A model generated the notes under the pieces. The model was not told the DNA's origin and did no database searches. It saw nothing but the letters and a program-made list of their open reading frames with translations. A stretch of DNA of 38,870 bases. Source: Patescibacteria group bacterium. GTDB taxonomy: Bacteria > Patescibacteriota > Microgenomatia > UBA10105 > UBA927. Made by a program: the position numbers and the translations under genes. This document shows, in pieces, positions 6,319-15,264 of this stretch. Position 1 is the first letter of the stretch, and each line of letters opens with the position of its first letter. The stretch covers positions 1 to 38,870 of the forward strand of contig JAHJMO010000032.1 in the NCBI GenBank assembly GCA_018821245.1. Direction: 5' to 3'.

Positions 6319-7500
6319 ATGAAAGACCATCGCCCGCTTGCAGATATTCTTAGACCGCAAACACTCGATGAGGTTGTTGGTCAAGACCATCTCGTGGGGA
6401 AGTACGGTATTGTACGAAAGATGCTTGCCTCTGATTTTCTCCCTTCAATGATTTTCTGGGGACCGCCTGGATGCGGTAAGACCACCCTCGCCTATCTTCT
6501 GGCCTACCTCACCAACTCACGCTTCGTTCCTCAATCTGCAGTGACAACAACCTTATCAGAGGTCCGCTCAATCATAAAAGAGGCCGATAGGTTACTTAAA
6601 ACAACTGAGCGACGAACCGTTTTCTTTCTTGATGAAATGCATCGCTTTAACAAAGCCCAGCAAGACGCACTTCTTCCCCATGTAGAAAAAGGCACGATTA
6701 TTTTTGTAGGCGCGACCACCGAAAATCCTTCCTTTGAAGTAATCTCTCCACTGCTTTCCCGCTGCCGCGTTTTCGTGTTAAACCCATTAACCGGTGGCGA
6801 ACTAAAATTAATCGCCGACCGGGGATTAAAGTGTTTAAAGATGAAGATAAATAAAGATGCTTTAAATTTTTTGCTAGAAATTGCTAATGGTGATGCCCGC
6901 GCGATTTTAACTATTTTGGAAATCGCCGCACAGTTACAGCCTTTAAAGGCCAGGCTTTTAAAGGTAACAGATATCGAGGAAGCTGCGCAGCGGAAAACGC
7001 TGCAATACGATAGGGCTGGGGAGGAGCACTACAATACTATAAGCGCTTTTATAAAGTCGATGCGTGCAAGTGACGTTGATGCCGCGCTCTACTATCTGGC
7101 ACGGATGATAGAAGCGGGCGAGGATCCGTTGTTTATCGCCAGACGTATGGTCGTGTTTGCATCCGAAGACATCGGCATGGCACAGCCTACTGCGCTTGTT
7201 GTGGCTAATACTGTTTTTGATGCGTGTAACAAAATCGGGTATCCCGAGTGTCAGGAGAATTTAGCCCACGGGGTTGTATATTTGTCCCTCGCCAAAAAGG
7301 ACCGCAGTGCGTATGACGCCTATTTCAGGGCTCTTGAGGATGTCAAAGTATACGGAAATCTTCCCATACCGCTTCCTATACGTAACGCACCAACCAAACT
7401 TATGAAACATTTGGGGTATGGCAAAGGATATGAAAAATATCCGACAGAGAGTTTATTGCCTGATAGAATAAAGGGGAGGAAGTATTATAATGGTAAGTAG
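6319..7500 (+). CDS. rarA: Replication-associated recombination protein A (RarA/MgsA AAA+ ATPase)
   Basis: A clamp-loader-like AAA+ ATPase acting at stalled forks. It has Walker A GPPGCGKT at residues 48-55, Walker B VFFLDEMHRFNKAQQD, sensor 1 VGATTENPSFEVISPLLSRC, and the conserved C-terminal tetramer region (FIKSMRASDVDAALYYLARM, RRMVVFASEDIGMA, YLSLAKKDRSAYDAY, PIPLPIRNAPTKLMK). A strong GGAGG site precedes the ATG. The length of 393 aa is slightly below the usual 420-450. It is separated from nadA by 29 bp and may be co-transcribed with it. Confidence 0.96.
   Translation: MKDHRPLADILRPQTLDEVVGQDHLVGKYGIVRKMLASDFLPSMIFWGPPGCGKTTLAYLLAYLTNSRFVPQSAVTTTLSEVRSIIKEADRLLKTTERRTVFFLDEMHRFNKAQQDALLPHVEKGTIIFVGATTENPSFEVISPLLSRCRVFVLNPLTGGELKLIADRGLKCLKMKINKDALNFLLEIANGDARAILTILEIAAQLQPLKARLLKVTDIEEAAQRKTLQYDRAGEEHYNTISAFIKSMRASDVDAALYYLARMIEAGEDPLFIARRMVVFASEDIGMAQPTALVVANTVFDACNKIGYPECQENLAHGVVYLSLAKKDRSAYDAYFRALEDVKVYGNLPIPLPIRNAPTKLMKHLGYGKGYEKYPTESLLPDRIKGRKYYNGK
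7486..7491 (+). promoter_or_regulatory. -10 box for the first structured leader RNA
   Basis: TATAAT at 7486-7491, within the last codons of rarA, would start a transcript near 7498, only a few nucleotides before the first helix of the structured leader (7505). No convincing -35 box is at 17 nt. Confidence 0.4.
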
Positions 7501-7504
7501 GTGC

Positions 7505-7630
7505 ACCCGCCTACGCTTACTTTGAGACTTTTGGAGTACTATTCGTACACGTCACAAAGAGCGCGTGAGCGGCGGGTCTAAGAAACTCTAAATTCTCGCT
7601 TAGGAAAGCGAATCATTAAGAGTTTCTAAG
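7505..7630 (+). promoter_or_regulatory. Conserved structured RNA leader, copy A (candidate riboswitch or other cis-regulatory RNA)
   Basis: This leader shares sequence and fold with 16904-17016. P1 pairs ACCCGC (7505-7510) with GCGGGT (7572-7577). P2 pairs CGCT (7514-7517) with AGCG (7560-7563) and CTTTGAGAC (7520-7528) with GTCACAAAG (7551-7559), with an A-A mismatch. A capping hairpin GTAC/GTAC (7536-7539, 7545-7548) carries loop TATTC. P3 pairs AGAAACTCT (7581-7589) with AGAGTTTCT (7619-7627) and holds a small internal hairpin. A conserved unpaired TGAGC lies between P2 and P1. P3 ends just before AGGTGG and the start codon of the EF-Tu-like gene. There is no U-tract, so control of translation is more likely than termination. 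I do not recognise the family. Confidence 0.72.
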
Positions 7631-7645
7631 AGGTGGTGATGAAGA

Positions 7646-7903
7646 ATGGATATCCAAATCGGTAAGGTAACGCATTATTACGACAAAATCGGAGTTGCAG
7701 TCGTTGACGTCGTCAAACAACCGTTAAAAGTTGGTGATACCGTTAAAATTTCTGGGCACGATAGCGAGTTTACACAGGCTGTTGGATCGTTACAAATTGA
7801 GCACGAAAAAGTTCCAAAAGTTGCGGCAGGGACTACCTGCGGAATGAAGGTAGATCAGCCGGTGAAAGAAGGCGACGCGCTGTATTTGGTCAGCCAAAAG
7901 TAA
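7646..7903 (+). CDS. Translation elongation factor-like protein (stand-alone EF-Tu domain-2-like beta-barrel)
   Basis: An 85-aa protein made of one small beta-barrel resembling domain 2 of translational GTPases: IGKVTHYYDKIGVAVVDV, then LKVGDTVKISGH, LQIEHEKVPKVAAGTTCGMKV and VKEGDALYLV. This is the pattern of IGxVxxYxxKxxVAxVxL through GDxIxIxG seen in EF-Tu and IF-2 barrels. Such free-standing barrels are annotated in archaea and CPR bacteria, but their function is unknown. It sits behind a conserved structured RNA leader that it shares with the fbp gene, which suggests dedicated regulation. A GAGGTGG site precedes the ATG. Confidence 0.82.
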   Translation: MDIQIGKVTHYYDKIGVAVVDVVKQPLKVGDTVKISGHDSEFTQAVGSLQIEHEKVPKVAAGTTCGMKVDQPVKEGDALYLVSQK

Positions 7904-7998
7904 AACTTCCGGGCTTTTGTATGATCGAATGACATACGCAAAAAAAGGCCACAGAAACTTGCAAAAGGTTCCGGCTATTGTGTATAAGGTATTCATCT

Positions 7999-8376
7999 AT
8001 GCAATTCGTGTTCGCTCCGGATGTACAAAAAATATTGCGCAAAGTTCTGACAAACACACCGTTTGACTATGTTCTTGCAGGGCAAATTGTCTGCATGCGC
8101 AGCTTAGGATCCTCAAGCAGGGCTCGGGCGCGCATTTGGAGCTTCCCGCGCGTATGGCAGATTGCCCTTGGTCAAAAGCCCCACTATGTGATAGAAGTCC
8201 TTTCCGAGCATTTTGACCAATTGAGTCCCGACGACAAAGTTCGCGTCATTATTCACGAGCTTATGCACATCCCGAAGAATTTTTCCGGAGCTCTTGTACC
8301 GCATCGTGGAATTCACAAAAAAATAAATAACCATGCAGTAGAAAAAATTTTCACTATGTACGAAAGATCTGTATAA
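7999..8376 (+). CDS. Putative small zinc metallopeptidase (phage/archaeal metallopeptidase-like)
   Basis: A 125-aa protein with VIIHELMHIPKNFSGALVPH at about residues 83-102. HELMH is an HExxH zinc motif, and the following histidines (PHRGIHKK) could supply the third ligand. The HELxHIPxxFSG...PH pattern is typical of small putative metallopeptidases annotated in archaea, phages and CPR. The fold is cytoplasmic, with no signal peptide. I start at the ATG at 7999 because AAGGT lies about 10 nt upstream; the in-frame TTG at 7978 is less likely. The substrate is unknown. Confidence 0.75.
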   Translation: MQFVFAPDVQKILRKVLTNTPFDYVLAGQIVCMRSLGSSSRARARIWSFPRVWQIALGQKPHYVIEVLSEHFDQLSPDDKVRVIIHELMHIPKNFSGALVPHRGIHKKINNHAVEKIFTMYERSV

Positions 8377-8386
8377 GCAATACTTT

Positions 8387-9094
8387 ATGATTACCGTTTT
8401 ACATGGAGATGACACAGTCGCTTCAAGAAACGAACTGAACCACCGAAAGCGTGCGGCAGGACAAGCGGATATTCTTAAGTTAAACGGCGCCTCTCTTGAT
8501 GAACCGACGCTTGTTCAGGCTTTGGAGTCACAGTCGTTTCTTGCTGATAAAAAAATCGTCGTCATCGAGCAATTGCTTACACACCTTGGCAGGAAACAGA
8601 AATCCTCCGATAAAATACTCGACTATATTATACATGCTCCAGCTGATCTCGAAGTCATTCTTTGGGAGCCCCGCGAAATCTCCGCTGCGATCCTAAAAAA
8701 ACTCGGCAAAGAGGCAGTTGTAAACATCTATATGCTCCCCAAAGCGGTCTTTACGTTTCTTGATAATCTGCGGTTAAATAATTCGCCGTATTTACTGAAA
8801 CTTTTGATGCAAACTATTGAGACTTACCCTCCCGAAGTCGTTTTTACCATGATTGTTCGACGAATTCGCCAGCTTATTATGGTCAAGGACGGCGTACCTC
8901 CGGACAATCTCCAGGCATGGCAGGTATCACGTTTGACAAACCAGGGAAAGTCATTTACGCTGGTACAACTGCTGGCTATGGAACGACAGCTTCTTGCGAT
9001 TGAGTACAGTATAAAAACAGGTAATGCAGCCTATGACCTTGCGCAACTTATGGAGCAGTGGGTCATTCAGCTATCGGAGGTACGGCATGAATAA
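8387..9094 (+). CDS. holA: DNA polymerase III delta subunit-like protein, short
   Basis: Resembles the clamp-loader delta subunit: an N-terminal region ITVLHGDDTVASRNELN, where the family has a degenerate P-loop-free ATPase fold, a central KKIVVIEQL strand with DLEVILWEP, and a C-terminal helical collar (PPEVVFTMIVRRIRQLIMVKDG; LEWQ-like AIEYSIKTGNAAYDLAQLMEQW). At 235 aa it is much shorter than the usual 330-345 aa, as commonly seen in CPR genomes. It overlaps the following phosphohexomutase by 8 bp. The fold call rests on the C-terminal pattern and could be checked by profile search. Confidence 0.72.
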   Translation: MITVLHGDDTVASRNELNHRKRAAGQADILKLNGASLDEPTLVQALESQSFLADKKIVVIEQLLTHLGRKQKSSDKILDYIIHAPADLEVILWEPREISAAILKKLGKEAVVNIYMLPKAVFTFLDNLRLNNSPYLLKLLMQTIETYPPEVVFTMIVRRIRQLIMVKDGVPPDNLQAWQVSRLTNQGKSFTLVQLLAMERQLLAIEYSIKTGNAAYDLAQLMEQWVIQLSEVRHE

Positions 9095-10505
9095 GCAAAT
9101 TCCTGACCATGTATTTCGGGGATATGATCTCCGTGGACTTGTGGGGAGCGAACTGGATGAAGAGAGAGTCGAGATGCTAGCCCGCGGCTATGCCACCTGG
9201 TTACTGCAACGAAGAATTTTTGATTGTGTCGTAGGGTATGATTGCCGGCTTTCCGGTCCTTCTTTCAAAAAAGCTATCGTAAAAGGATTAACGAATTCAG
9301 GAATTACTGTTTATGATATCGGGATGACTCTGTCCCAAATTTGTTACTTTGCACAATATTATTTTCGTACACGAGGCATGGTGATGATTACCGCTTCCCA
9401 TAATCCGAAGGAATACAACGGATTTAAGTTTGGTACCGGATTTTCTGAAACCATGCTGACAGACGAAATCATAGAATTACGGGATGTAGTAAAATCCGCC
9501 GCTTTTACGACAAGAGAACCAAAAGGGCAACACATACAAAAAGACATAAAACAATTATACATAGACGATTTGTTTCGTCATGTCGGACCAATTCGACCGT
9601 TTCGCGTTGTGGTCGACGCATGTGCTGCCACCCCCGGCGTGTTTATGCCGGATATTTTGCGGCAGGCCGGTTGCGAGGTTATCGAACAAAATACCAAGCC
9701 TGACGGAAACTTCCCGGTCGGCACACCGGATCCAACAGAGAGCGAGGTACAAGAGCGGCTGGCTAAACGTGTCGTTTCGGAAAAGGCTGATCTCGGATTT
9801 TCCTACGATGCCGATGGAGATCGTGTGGGGATCGTAGACAGCGAGGGCTCTCTTATCTGGAATGATGTATTTGTTTCTATCTGCGCTATAGACGTCTTGG
9901 ATTTTTTGCCCGGAGCGCGCATTGTCTATAACACTCTGTGTTCCAAGCAGGTTGACGAGGTGATTAGAAATCATGGCGGAATTCCGATTATCTGGAAAAC
10001 CGGCCACTCATTCATCAAGGCAAAAGTAAAAGAAGAAAGGGCGGCTTTCGGCGGAGAGCTCTCCGGACACTTCTTTTTCGTCGATAACTTCTACGGCCAT
10101 GATGACGGGGCCATCGGCACGCTTCGATTGCTTGCGTACTTAACGCGTGTGAATAAATCATTACACCAAGTAGTCAGCGAACTCCCGCATTACGTTTCAA
10201 GCCCTGAAATCAAGGTTGGCTGTGCGGACGACGTTAAGTTTTCTATCGTGAGCAACCGTATTGCAGCGCAGATTAAAAAATTGTACCCGAGGGCTAAATA
10301 CGTAGAAATAGACGGTGTGCGCATGGATAGAGACGAAGAAATGCTTATCGTCCGGGCGTCTCAAAACGGTCCGTATTTGACTGTTAAATTTGAAGCTAAA
10401 ACGCAAGAATCATATGACCAACTCAAGCATCAAGTTCGCGACATTCTTCATTCATTTCCTGAAGTCGATTTTTCTAAAGGAGTAAACACAAAGGCGTTAG
10501 ATTAA
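9087..10505 (+). CDS. Phosphomannomutase/phosphoglucomutase (alpha-D-phosphohexomutase)
   Basis: Interconverts hexose 1- and 6-phosphates. The phosphoserine loop is MITASHNPKEYNGFKFG, the metal loop DADGDRVG, the sugar-specificity loop GGELSGHFFF, and the C-terminal phosphate-binding loop IVRASQNGPYLTVKFEA. All four domains are present in 472 aa. The ATG at 9087 has CGGAGG 6 nt upstream and overlaps the end of the delta-subunit gene. It lies directly upstream of the Pgi/Pmi gene, so the pair can feed fructose-6-phosphate into glucose-1-P and mannose-1-P for glycan precursors. Substrate preference is not visible. Confidence 0.94.
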   Translation: MNKQIPDHVFRGYDLRGLVGSELDEERVEMLARGYATWLLQRRIFDCVVGYDCRLSGPSFKKAIVKGLTNSGITVYDIGMTLSQICYFAQYYFRTRGMVMITASHNPKEYNGFKFGTGFSETMLTDEIIELRDVVKSAAFTTREPKGQHIQKDIKQLYIDDLFRHVGPIRPFRVVVDACAATPGVFMPDILRQAGCEVIEQNTKPDGNFPVGTPDPTESEVQERLAKRVVSEKADLGFSYDADGDRVGIVDSEGSLIWNDVFVSICAIDVLDFLPGARIVYNTLCSKQVDEVIRNHGGIPIIWKTGHSFIKAKVKEERAAFGGELSGHFFFVDNFYGHDDGAIGTLRLLAYLTRVNKSLHQVVSELPHYVSSPEIKVGCADDVKFSIVSNRIAAQIKKLYPRAKYVEIDGVRMDRDEEMLIVRASQNGPYLTVKFEAKTQESYDQLKHQVRDILHSFPEVDFSKGVNTKALD

Positions 10506-10518
10506 AAAATTGGAGCAT

Positions 10519-11592
10519 ATGAAAGATTTAGACAATATAGCTGCGATGAAAAAGATTGACCTTTCGGGGGTACTGGAGTCTACCGCAAAGTTTGCCGACC
10601 AATGCCAGCAGGCGTGGAATGAATCATCTACACTGCGGTTTTCCGAAAAATACGATCACATATACAACATCGTTGTCTGCGGTATGGGCGGATCACGATT
10701 TACGCCGAGGACCATAAAAGAACTGTATCTGGATCGCATCAAAGAGCCCTATGAAATCGTAGAAGATTATACGCTGCCCTCCTATGTTGATAAAGACACA
10801 CTCGTCATCCTTTCCTCGTATTCGGGTACCACGGAGGAGGTGGTCTCTTGCGGTTACGAGGCTATCAAGCGCGGCGCAAGAATTTCTGCAGTTACATCCG
10901 GCGCGAAAATCGGTGAAATGCTAGAGGAGTATGACAGCGTCGGTTACGTATTTAAGCCCATACACAATCCCTGTGGGCAGCCCAGAATCGGCAGCGGCTA
11001 TATGCTTATGGGACATTTAGGTCTCTTATACGCGCTTAAGCTTATAGATTTTGATACGAAGGACGTAAGCAATGCCATTGATTTTGCTCGAACATTATCT
11101 GCCCTCTACCAATCCAGTGTCTCATCCCGTGATAATACTGCTAAACAACTGGCCCTGTTTTTGAAAGACAGACACCCGTTTATCATCACGGCGGAATTCC
11201 TTAAAGGATTCGGAAATTGCTTTTCCAATCAAATCAACGAGACTTCGAAAATGATATCAGACTACCGTTATATCTCTGAACTCAATCATCACATGCTGGA
11301 TGGCCTAAAACACCCCGAAACGCTTCATCAGAATGGAGTTTTTCTTTTTGTCCTATCCCCGCTGTATAGCGAGCCGATCCGGAAGCGTTTTTCAATTACA
11401 AAAGATGTCGTTGAGAAGCAGAACGTTACTACACGGGAAATCCGCCTGACGGCACCGACCAAACTCGCGCAGGTACTTGAAGCCTATACGCTTTCGGGTT
11501 TTACAACGTTTTATATGGCTATGCTTTATGATACCGACCCCGCAGCGATTCCGTGGGTAGATTATTTTAAGAAGAAACTTGCCGGATCCTAA
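10519..11592 (+). CDS. Bifunctional phosphoglucose/phosphomannose isomerase (SIS domain)
   Basis: Isomerises glucose-6-P and mannose-6-P with fructose-6-P. This is the archaeal-type PGI/PMI also common in CPR, distinct from classical Pgi. It shows YNIVVCGMGGSRFTPRT, the SIS phosphate motif ILSSYSGTTEEVVS, GSGYMLMGHLGLLYAL, and the catalytic-region SKMISDYRYISELNHHMLDG. The length of 357 aa is typical. TGGAG just upstream supports the ATG at 10519 over the in-frame TTG at 10510. The family SELNHNE reads SELNHHM here, so one position next to the catalytic Glu differs. Confidence 0.93.
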   Translation: MKDLDNIAAMKKIDLSGVLESTAKFADQCQQAWNESSTLRFSEKYDHIYNIVVCGMGGSRFTPRTIKELYLDRIKEPYEIVEDYTLPSYVDKDTLVILSSYSGTTEEVVSCGYEAIKRGARISAVTSGAKIGEMLEEYDSVGYVFKPIHNPCGQPRIGSGYMLMGHLGLLYALKLIDFDTKDVSNAIDFARTLSALYQSSVSSRDNTAKQLALFLKDRHPFIITAEFLKGFGNCFSNQINETSKMISDYRYISELNHHMLDGLKHPETLHQNGVFLFVLSPLYSEPIRKRFSITKDVVEKQNVTTREIRLTAPTKLAQVLEAYTLSGFTTFYMAMLYDTDPAAIPWVDYFKKKLAGS

Positions 11593-11630
11593 GGGTTGCA
11601 CATCCAGCAAAAATTCTCCATACTAGATAT

Positions 11631-13919
11631 ATGACCAAGAAATTTGTCGTCTGGTTTCAGGATGTTGGAAAAGAAGATATCGATATGGTCGGAGGTAAAG
11701 GCGCTAACTTAGGGGAAATGACAAGAGCCGGATTTCCGGTACCTCCCGGTTTTATCGTGACTGCTCATGCATATAATACATTTCTTGAGCGTTCCAAAAT
11801 CAAAGACAAGATTTACAATCTCCTTTCGGATCTGGATGTGGGAGACAGTGTCGCCCTGGCAAAAGCATCCAGCTCCGTTATAAAACTTATATGCAGGACT
11901 TCATTCCCCCGCGACATTGCCGCAGAAATCATACAGGCCTATTTTAAGCTCGAGCGGGGAATTTTCAAAAATCCTCTTGTTGCGGTCCGATCTTCAGCTA
12001 CTGCTGAAGATCTCCCGACCGCATCGTTTGCCGGTCAACAGGCCACATTTTTAAATGTCGCAGGGGAAGCAAATGTTATCGAAAAAGTAAGAGAAGCATG
12101 GGCCTCTCTCTTTACCGCGCGTGCTATTTTTTATCGTGCCACGAACAAATTTGATCATTTTAAGGTGGGTATTGCCATTCCAGTACAGAAAATGGTTTCG
12201 GCAGATACTTCCGGGATCATGTTTACCGTCGATCCCGTTACAAACGACAAATCAAAGATAGTCATTGAGGCAATATACGGCCTTGGCGAAATGATCGTGC
12301 AGGGAGCAGTAACTCCTGATCATTACGAGGTCGACAAAAAGAGCGGTTCAATTCTTTCAAAATCCGTTCACTTTCAGGAAAAAACGATGTTCCGCAAAAA
12401 CATGCGGACGATAATACAACCGCTTCGTAAATCCAAAGGTGCCAGGCAAAAAATTTCTGATGCTCATATTCTTGCGCTTGCAAAATTCGGTAAAAAATTG
12501 GAGGCTCATTATTATTTTCCGCAGGACTGCGAGTGGGCGATAGAAAAAAATCAACTGTATATCGTGCAAACAAGACCTGTTACTACCCTTCGACTCGCTG
12601 ACGCTCACTCAGGGCAAGCTACACAAAGAGTTTACCCTGAAGCAACTTTGCTACTGAAGGGTGATCCTGCAAGTCCCGGACTGGCATCGGGCACGGTCAA
12701 GTGGCTATCCGGCCCAAAAGAAATTCACAGAATTAACCGGGGAGACGTGCTCGTCGCTGAAATGACAAATCCTGATTATGTACCTGCCATGCGCAAAGCT
12801 GTTGCTATTGTTACAGAACGCGGTGGACGCACATCTCATGCTGCTATCGTCTCGCGCGAACTTGGGATACCTGCGATAGTAGGCGCCAAAAACGCTCGCC
12901 GAATCCTCAAGAATGGGGCTGTCGTGACAGTCAACGGATCGCTCGGAGAGGTATACAAAGGCGCTGTTCTATCTCCAAAATCTCAATCATCCGTCCATAC
13001 TTCTATCGCAACAAACAATATTCAGACAGCTACAAAAGTATATGTAAACCTTGCCGAACCTTCGCGGGCAGAGGCTGTTGCCAAGTTAGGCGCCGATGGT
13101 GTCGGACTTCTGCGTGCTGAATTTATGATTGCGGATATCGGCGTACACCCCAGAAAATTTATAGCTGATAAACGACAGCACGTATTTATACATAAATTAG
13201 CCGATAGCCTGGAAACCATATGTTCAGCGTTTTCTCCCCGTCCTGTTATTTATCGGGCAACAGACTTCAGAACCAACGAATACCGCAATCTCAAGGGTGG
13301 AGCTCAATACGAACCTCCCGAAGACAATCCCATGCTTGGTTTTCGTGGTGCTGCCCGATATGTGGCGGATTCAAAAGTATTTGATTTGGAACTGGAGGCG
13401 ATAAAACTTATACGAAACAAAAAAAACCTCAAGAATCTCTCTCTCATGATCCCTTTTGTCCGCACGCCGAAGGAATTGTTGGATGTCAAAAAAATCGTGG
13501 CCTCCAACGGATTATTTCGGTCACCATCCTTCAAATTATGGATGATGGTCGAACTTCCGACAAATGTTATAAGTCTTGAAAAATTTCTTGATGTCGGCAT
13601 AGACGGCGTATCAATAGGTTCCAATGATCTGACGATGCTTATCCTGGGTACCGATCGGGACAATAGTGAAGTAGCGCATATATTTAATGAAATGGATGAG
13701 TCACTCCTGTGGGCTTTTGAGCGTGTAATTAAAATTTGCAGTAAACGCAAAGTTACCGTTTCGATGTGCGGCCAAGCTCCGTCAGATTATCCTGAACTTG
13801 TCGATAAACTTGTTTCTTGGGGTATCACAAGCATTTCCGTCAACCCTGACATAATAAATAACGTCAGAATGACGGTGTATGAAGCTGAAAAGAAGCATAT
13901 TTTGTCAAAATCCAGGTAA
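11631..13919 (+). CDS. ppsA: Phosphoenolpyruvate synthase (pyruvate, water dikinase)
   Basis: Makes PEP from pyruvate and ATP, the entry step of gluconeogenesis. The N-terminal nucleotide-binding domain starts VVWFQDVGKEDIDMVGGKGA and includes VRSSATAEDLPTASFAGQQ. The central swivelling domain carries the phospho-histidine in ERGGRTSHAAIVSRELGIPA. The C-terminal TIM barrel shows GADGVGLLRAEFM, EPPEDNPMLGFRGAARY, MIPFVRT, SIGSNDLTMLILGTDRD and VSMCGQAPSDYPE, with its catalytic Cys. The 762-aa length is normal. No Shine-Dalgarno sequence is evident. Enolase starts immediately after the stop, so they are co-transcribed. Confidence 0.97.
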   Translation: MTKKFVVWFQDVGKEDIDMVGGKGANLGEMTRAGFPVPPGFIVTAHAYNTFLERSKIKDKIYNLLSDLDVGDSVALAKASSSVIKLICRTSFPRDIAAEIIQAYFKLERGIFKNPLVAVRSSATAEDLPTASFAGQQATFLNVAGEANVIEKVREAWASLFTARAIFYRATNKFDHFKVGIAIPVQKMVSADTSGIMFTVDPVTNDKSKIVIEAIYGLGEMIVQGAVTPDHYEVDKKSGSILSKSVHFQEKTMFRKNMRTIIQPLRKSKGARQKISDAHILALAKFGKKLEAHYYFPQDCEWAIEKNQLYIVQTRPVTTLRLADAHSGQATQRVYPEATLLLKGDPASPGLASGTVKWLSGPKEIHRINRGDVLVAEMTNPDYVPAMRKAVAIVTERGGRTSHAAIVSRELGIPAIVGAKNARRILKNGAVVTVNGSLGEVYKGAVLSPKSQSSVHTSIATNNIQTATKVYVNLAEPSRAEAVAKLGADGVGLLRAEFMIADIGVHPRKFIADKRQHVFIHKLADSLETICSAFSPRPVIYRATDFRTNEYRNLKGGAQYEPPEDNPMLGFRGAARYVADSKVFDLELEAIKLIRNKKNLKNLSLMIPFVRTPKELLDVKKIVASNGLFRSPSFKLWMMVELPTNVISLEKFLDVGIDGVSIGSNDLTMLILGTDRDNSEVAHIFNEMDESLLWAFERVIKICSKRKVTVSMCGQAPSDYPELVDKLVSWGITSISVNPDIINNVRMTVYEAEKKHILSKSR

Positions 13920-15206
13920 ATGAATAGACAGGTAGTTACTGACTCAAAAATATATTCGATAACCGCACGCGAAATTCTCGACTCGCGTGCAAATCCTACT
14001 GTCGAAACACAGGTTATCCTCAATAGCGGCTACCGCGCCATAGCTTCTGTTCCGGCTGGCGCGTCATTGGGCAAATACGAAGCTGTGGAACTTCGGGATA
14101 AAGATCCCAAACGCTTTGGTGGTATGGGCGTTCTTCAGGCTGTTCGCAATGTCAACGGGCCCATAGCCTCAAAACTTCGCGGAATGGACGCACGCGACCA
14201 GCATACGATTGATCAAACCATGGTTACCCTCGACGGTACTACCGACAAACATGCCTTGGGAGCCAATAGTATCTTGAGTGTTTCACTGGCCGTTGCGGGA
14301 GCGGCTGCAGCTTGTGCGAAAATACCTTTATACACATATCTCAACGCCATATTTCAAAATTACTACAAGACCGGCATAAATACAATTCCAACGCCAACAT
14401 TCAATGTCATAAACGGCGGCAAACACGGGACAGGCAACCTGGATTTTCAGGAATTTCATGTTGTACCGGCCACGGCAAAGCCATTTTCTGAAGCGCTACG
14501 GATCGGTGCAGAGATTTATCACTCGGTTAAAAAAATTCTCATCTACCGCAATGCCGTTCATTCCGTAGGTGACGAAGGCGGATTTGCCCCTGATCTATTT
14601 ACCAATACGGACGCGCTTGAGATGATCGTAGAGGCAATACGGGCAACGCCATACCGCTTCGGCACCGATGTTTTTTTGGGACTAGATGTTGCGGCTTCAC
14701 ATTTCAAAAAGGAAAAGGGGTATCAAATTAAAGACAGGCCTGCGTCATTTTCCGGTAAAGAATTTATAGAATATTTCAAAAAAATGCATGAAGATCACAG
14801 ATTGTTGTTGCTTGAAGATCCGCTCAATGAAGATGACTGGGATGACTGGAAAAGCCTTACAGAGGAGCTTGGAAAAGACATCTTGATCATAGGGGACGAT
14901 TTGCTGGCTACCAATCTAATGCGCCTGCAAAAAGCGATAGATGAAAAAGCATGCAGCGCAATACTTCTCAAGCCGAACCAGATCGGAACGTTATCGGAAT
15001 TTTTTCAGGTTACGGCGCTTGCCAAAAAGCATGAGATAAAGTGCATCGTATCCCACAGAAGCGGCGAGACCAATGATTCATTTATTGCGGATCTGGCTGT
15101 TGCTATTCAATCTGAATATGTCAAATTTGGTGCACCCGCTCGAGGAGAACGGGTGGCAAAGTACAATCGTTTATTGCAAATTGAAGCAGAGTTGAATCTC
15201 AATTGA
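13920..15206 (+). CDS. eno: Enolase
   Basis: Interconverts PEP and 2-phosphoglycerate. Motifs are ITAREILDSRANPTVE, VPAGASLGKYEA (normally VPSGASTGxxEA; the metal-binding loop Ser is kept, Thr is replaced by Leu), GNLDFQEFHVVP, VGDEGGFAPDL, LLEDPLNEDDW, IIGDDLLATN, LLKPNQIGTLSE, VSHRSGETNDSFIADLAV and KFGAPARGERVAKYNRLL. The 428-aa length is normal. The ATG abuts the ppsA stop without its own Shine-Dalgarno sequence, so translation probably depends on coupling. Together with ppsA, gpmI and fbp it forms a gluconeogenic block. Confidence 0.97.
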   Translation: MNRQVVTDSKIYSITAREILDSRANPTVETQVILNSGYRAIASVPAGASLGKYEAVELRDKDPKRFGGMGVLQAVRNVNGPIASKLRGMDARDQHTIDQTMVTLDGTTDKHALGANSILSVSLAVAGAAAACAKIPLYTYLNAIFQNYYKTGINTIPTPTFNVINGGKHGTGNLDFQEFHVVPATAKPFSEALRIGAEIYHSVKKILIYRNAVHSVGDEGGFAPDLFTNTDALEMIVEAIRATPYRFGTDVFLGLDVAASHFKKEKGYQIKDRPASFSGKEFIEYFKKMHEDHRLLLLEDPLNEDDWDDWKSLTEELGKDILIIGDDLLATNLMRLQKAIDEKACSAILLKPNQIGTLSEFFQVTALAKKHEIKCIVSHRSGETNDSFIADLAVAIQSEYVKFGAPARGERVAKYNRLLQIEAELNLN

Positions 15207-15240
15207 CACATTGTCGCATTGTTTCACTGATGACAAAGCA

Positions 15241-15264
15241 ATGTAGCAATGTAGCAATGTAGCA
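15241..15264 (+). repeat. Three 8-bp repeats creating ATG-TAG start-stops before gpmI
   Basis: The unit atgtagca occurs three times (15241, 15249, 15257), directly before the gpmI ATG at 15265. Each copy is a start codon immediately followed by a stop. The intergenic part also holds partly complementary CATTG/CAATG blocks (15209-15222 against 15239-15252), so a hairpin over the start region is possible. No Shine-Dalgarno sequence is visible. Confidence 0.85.

Noticed and set aside
7578-7630. P3 hairpin of the RNA leader as an intrinsic terminator
   Set aside because: No U-tract follows in either copy; the sequence goes directly into a purine-rich ribosome-binding site.
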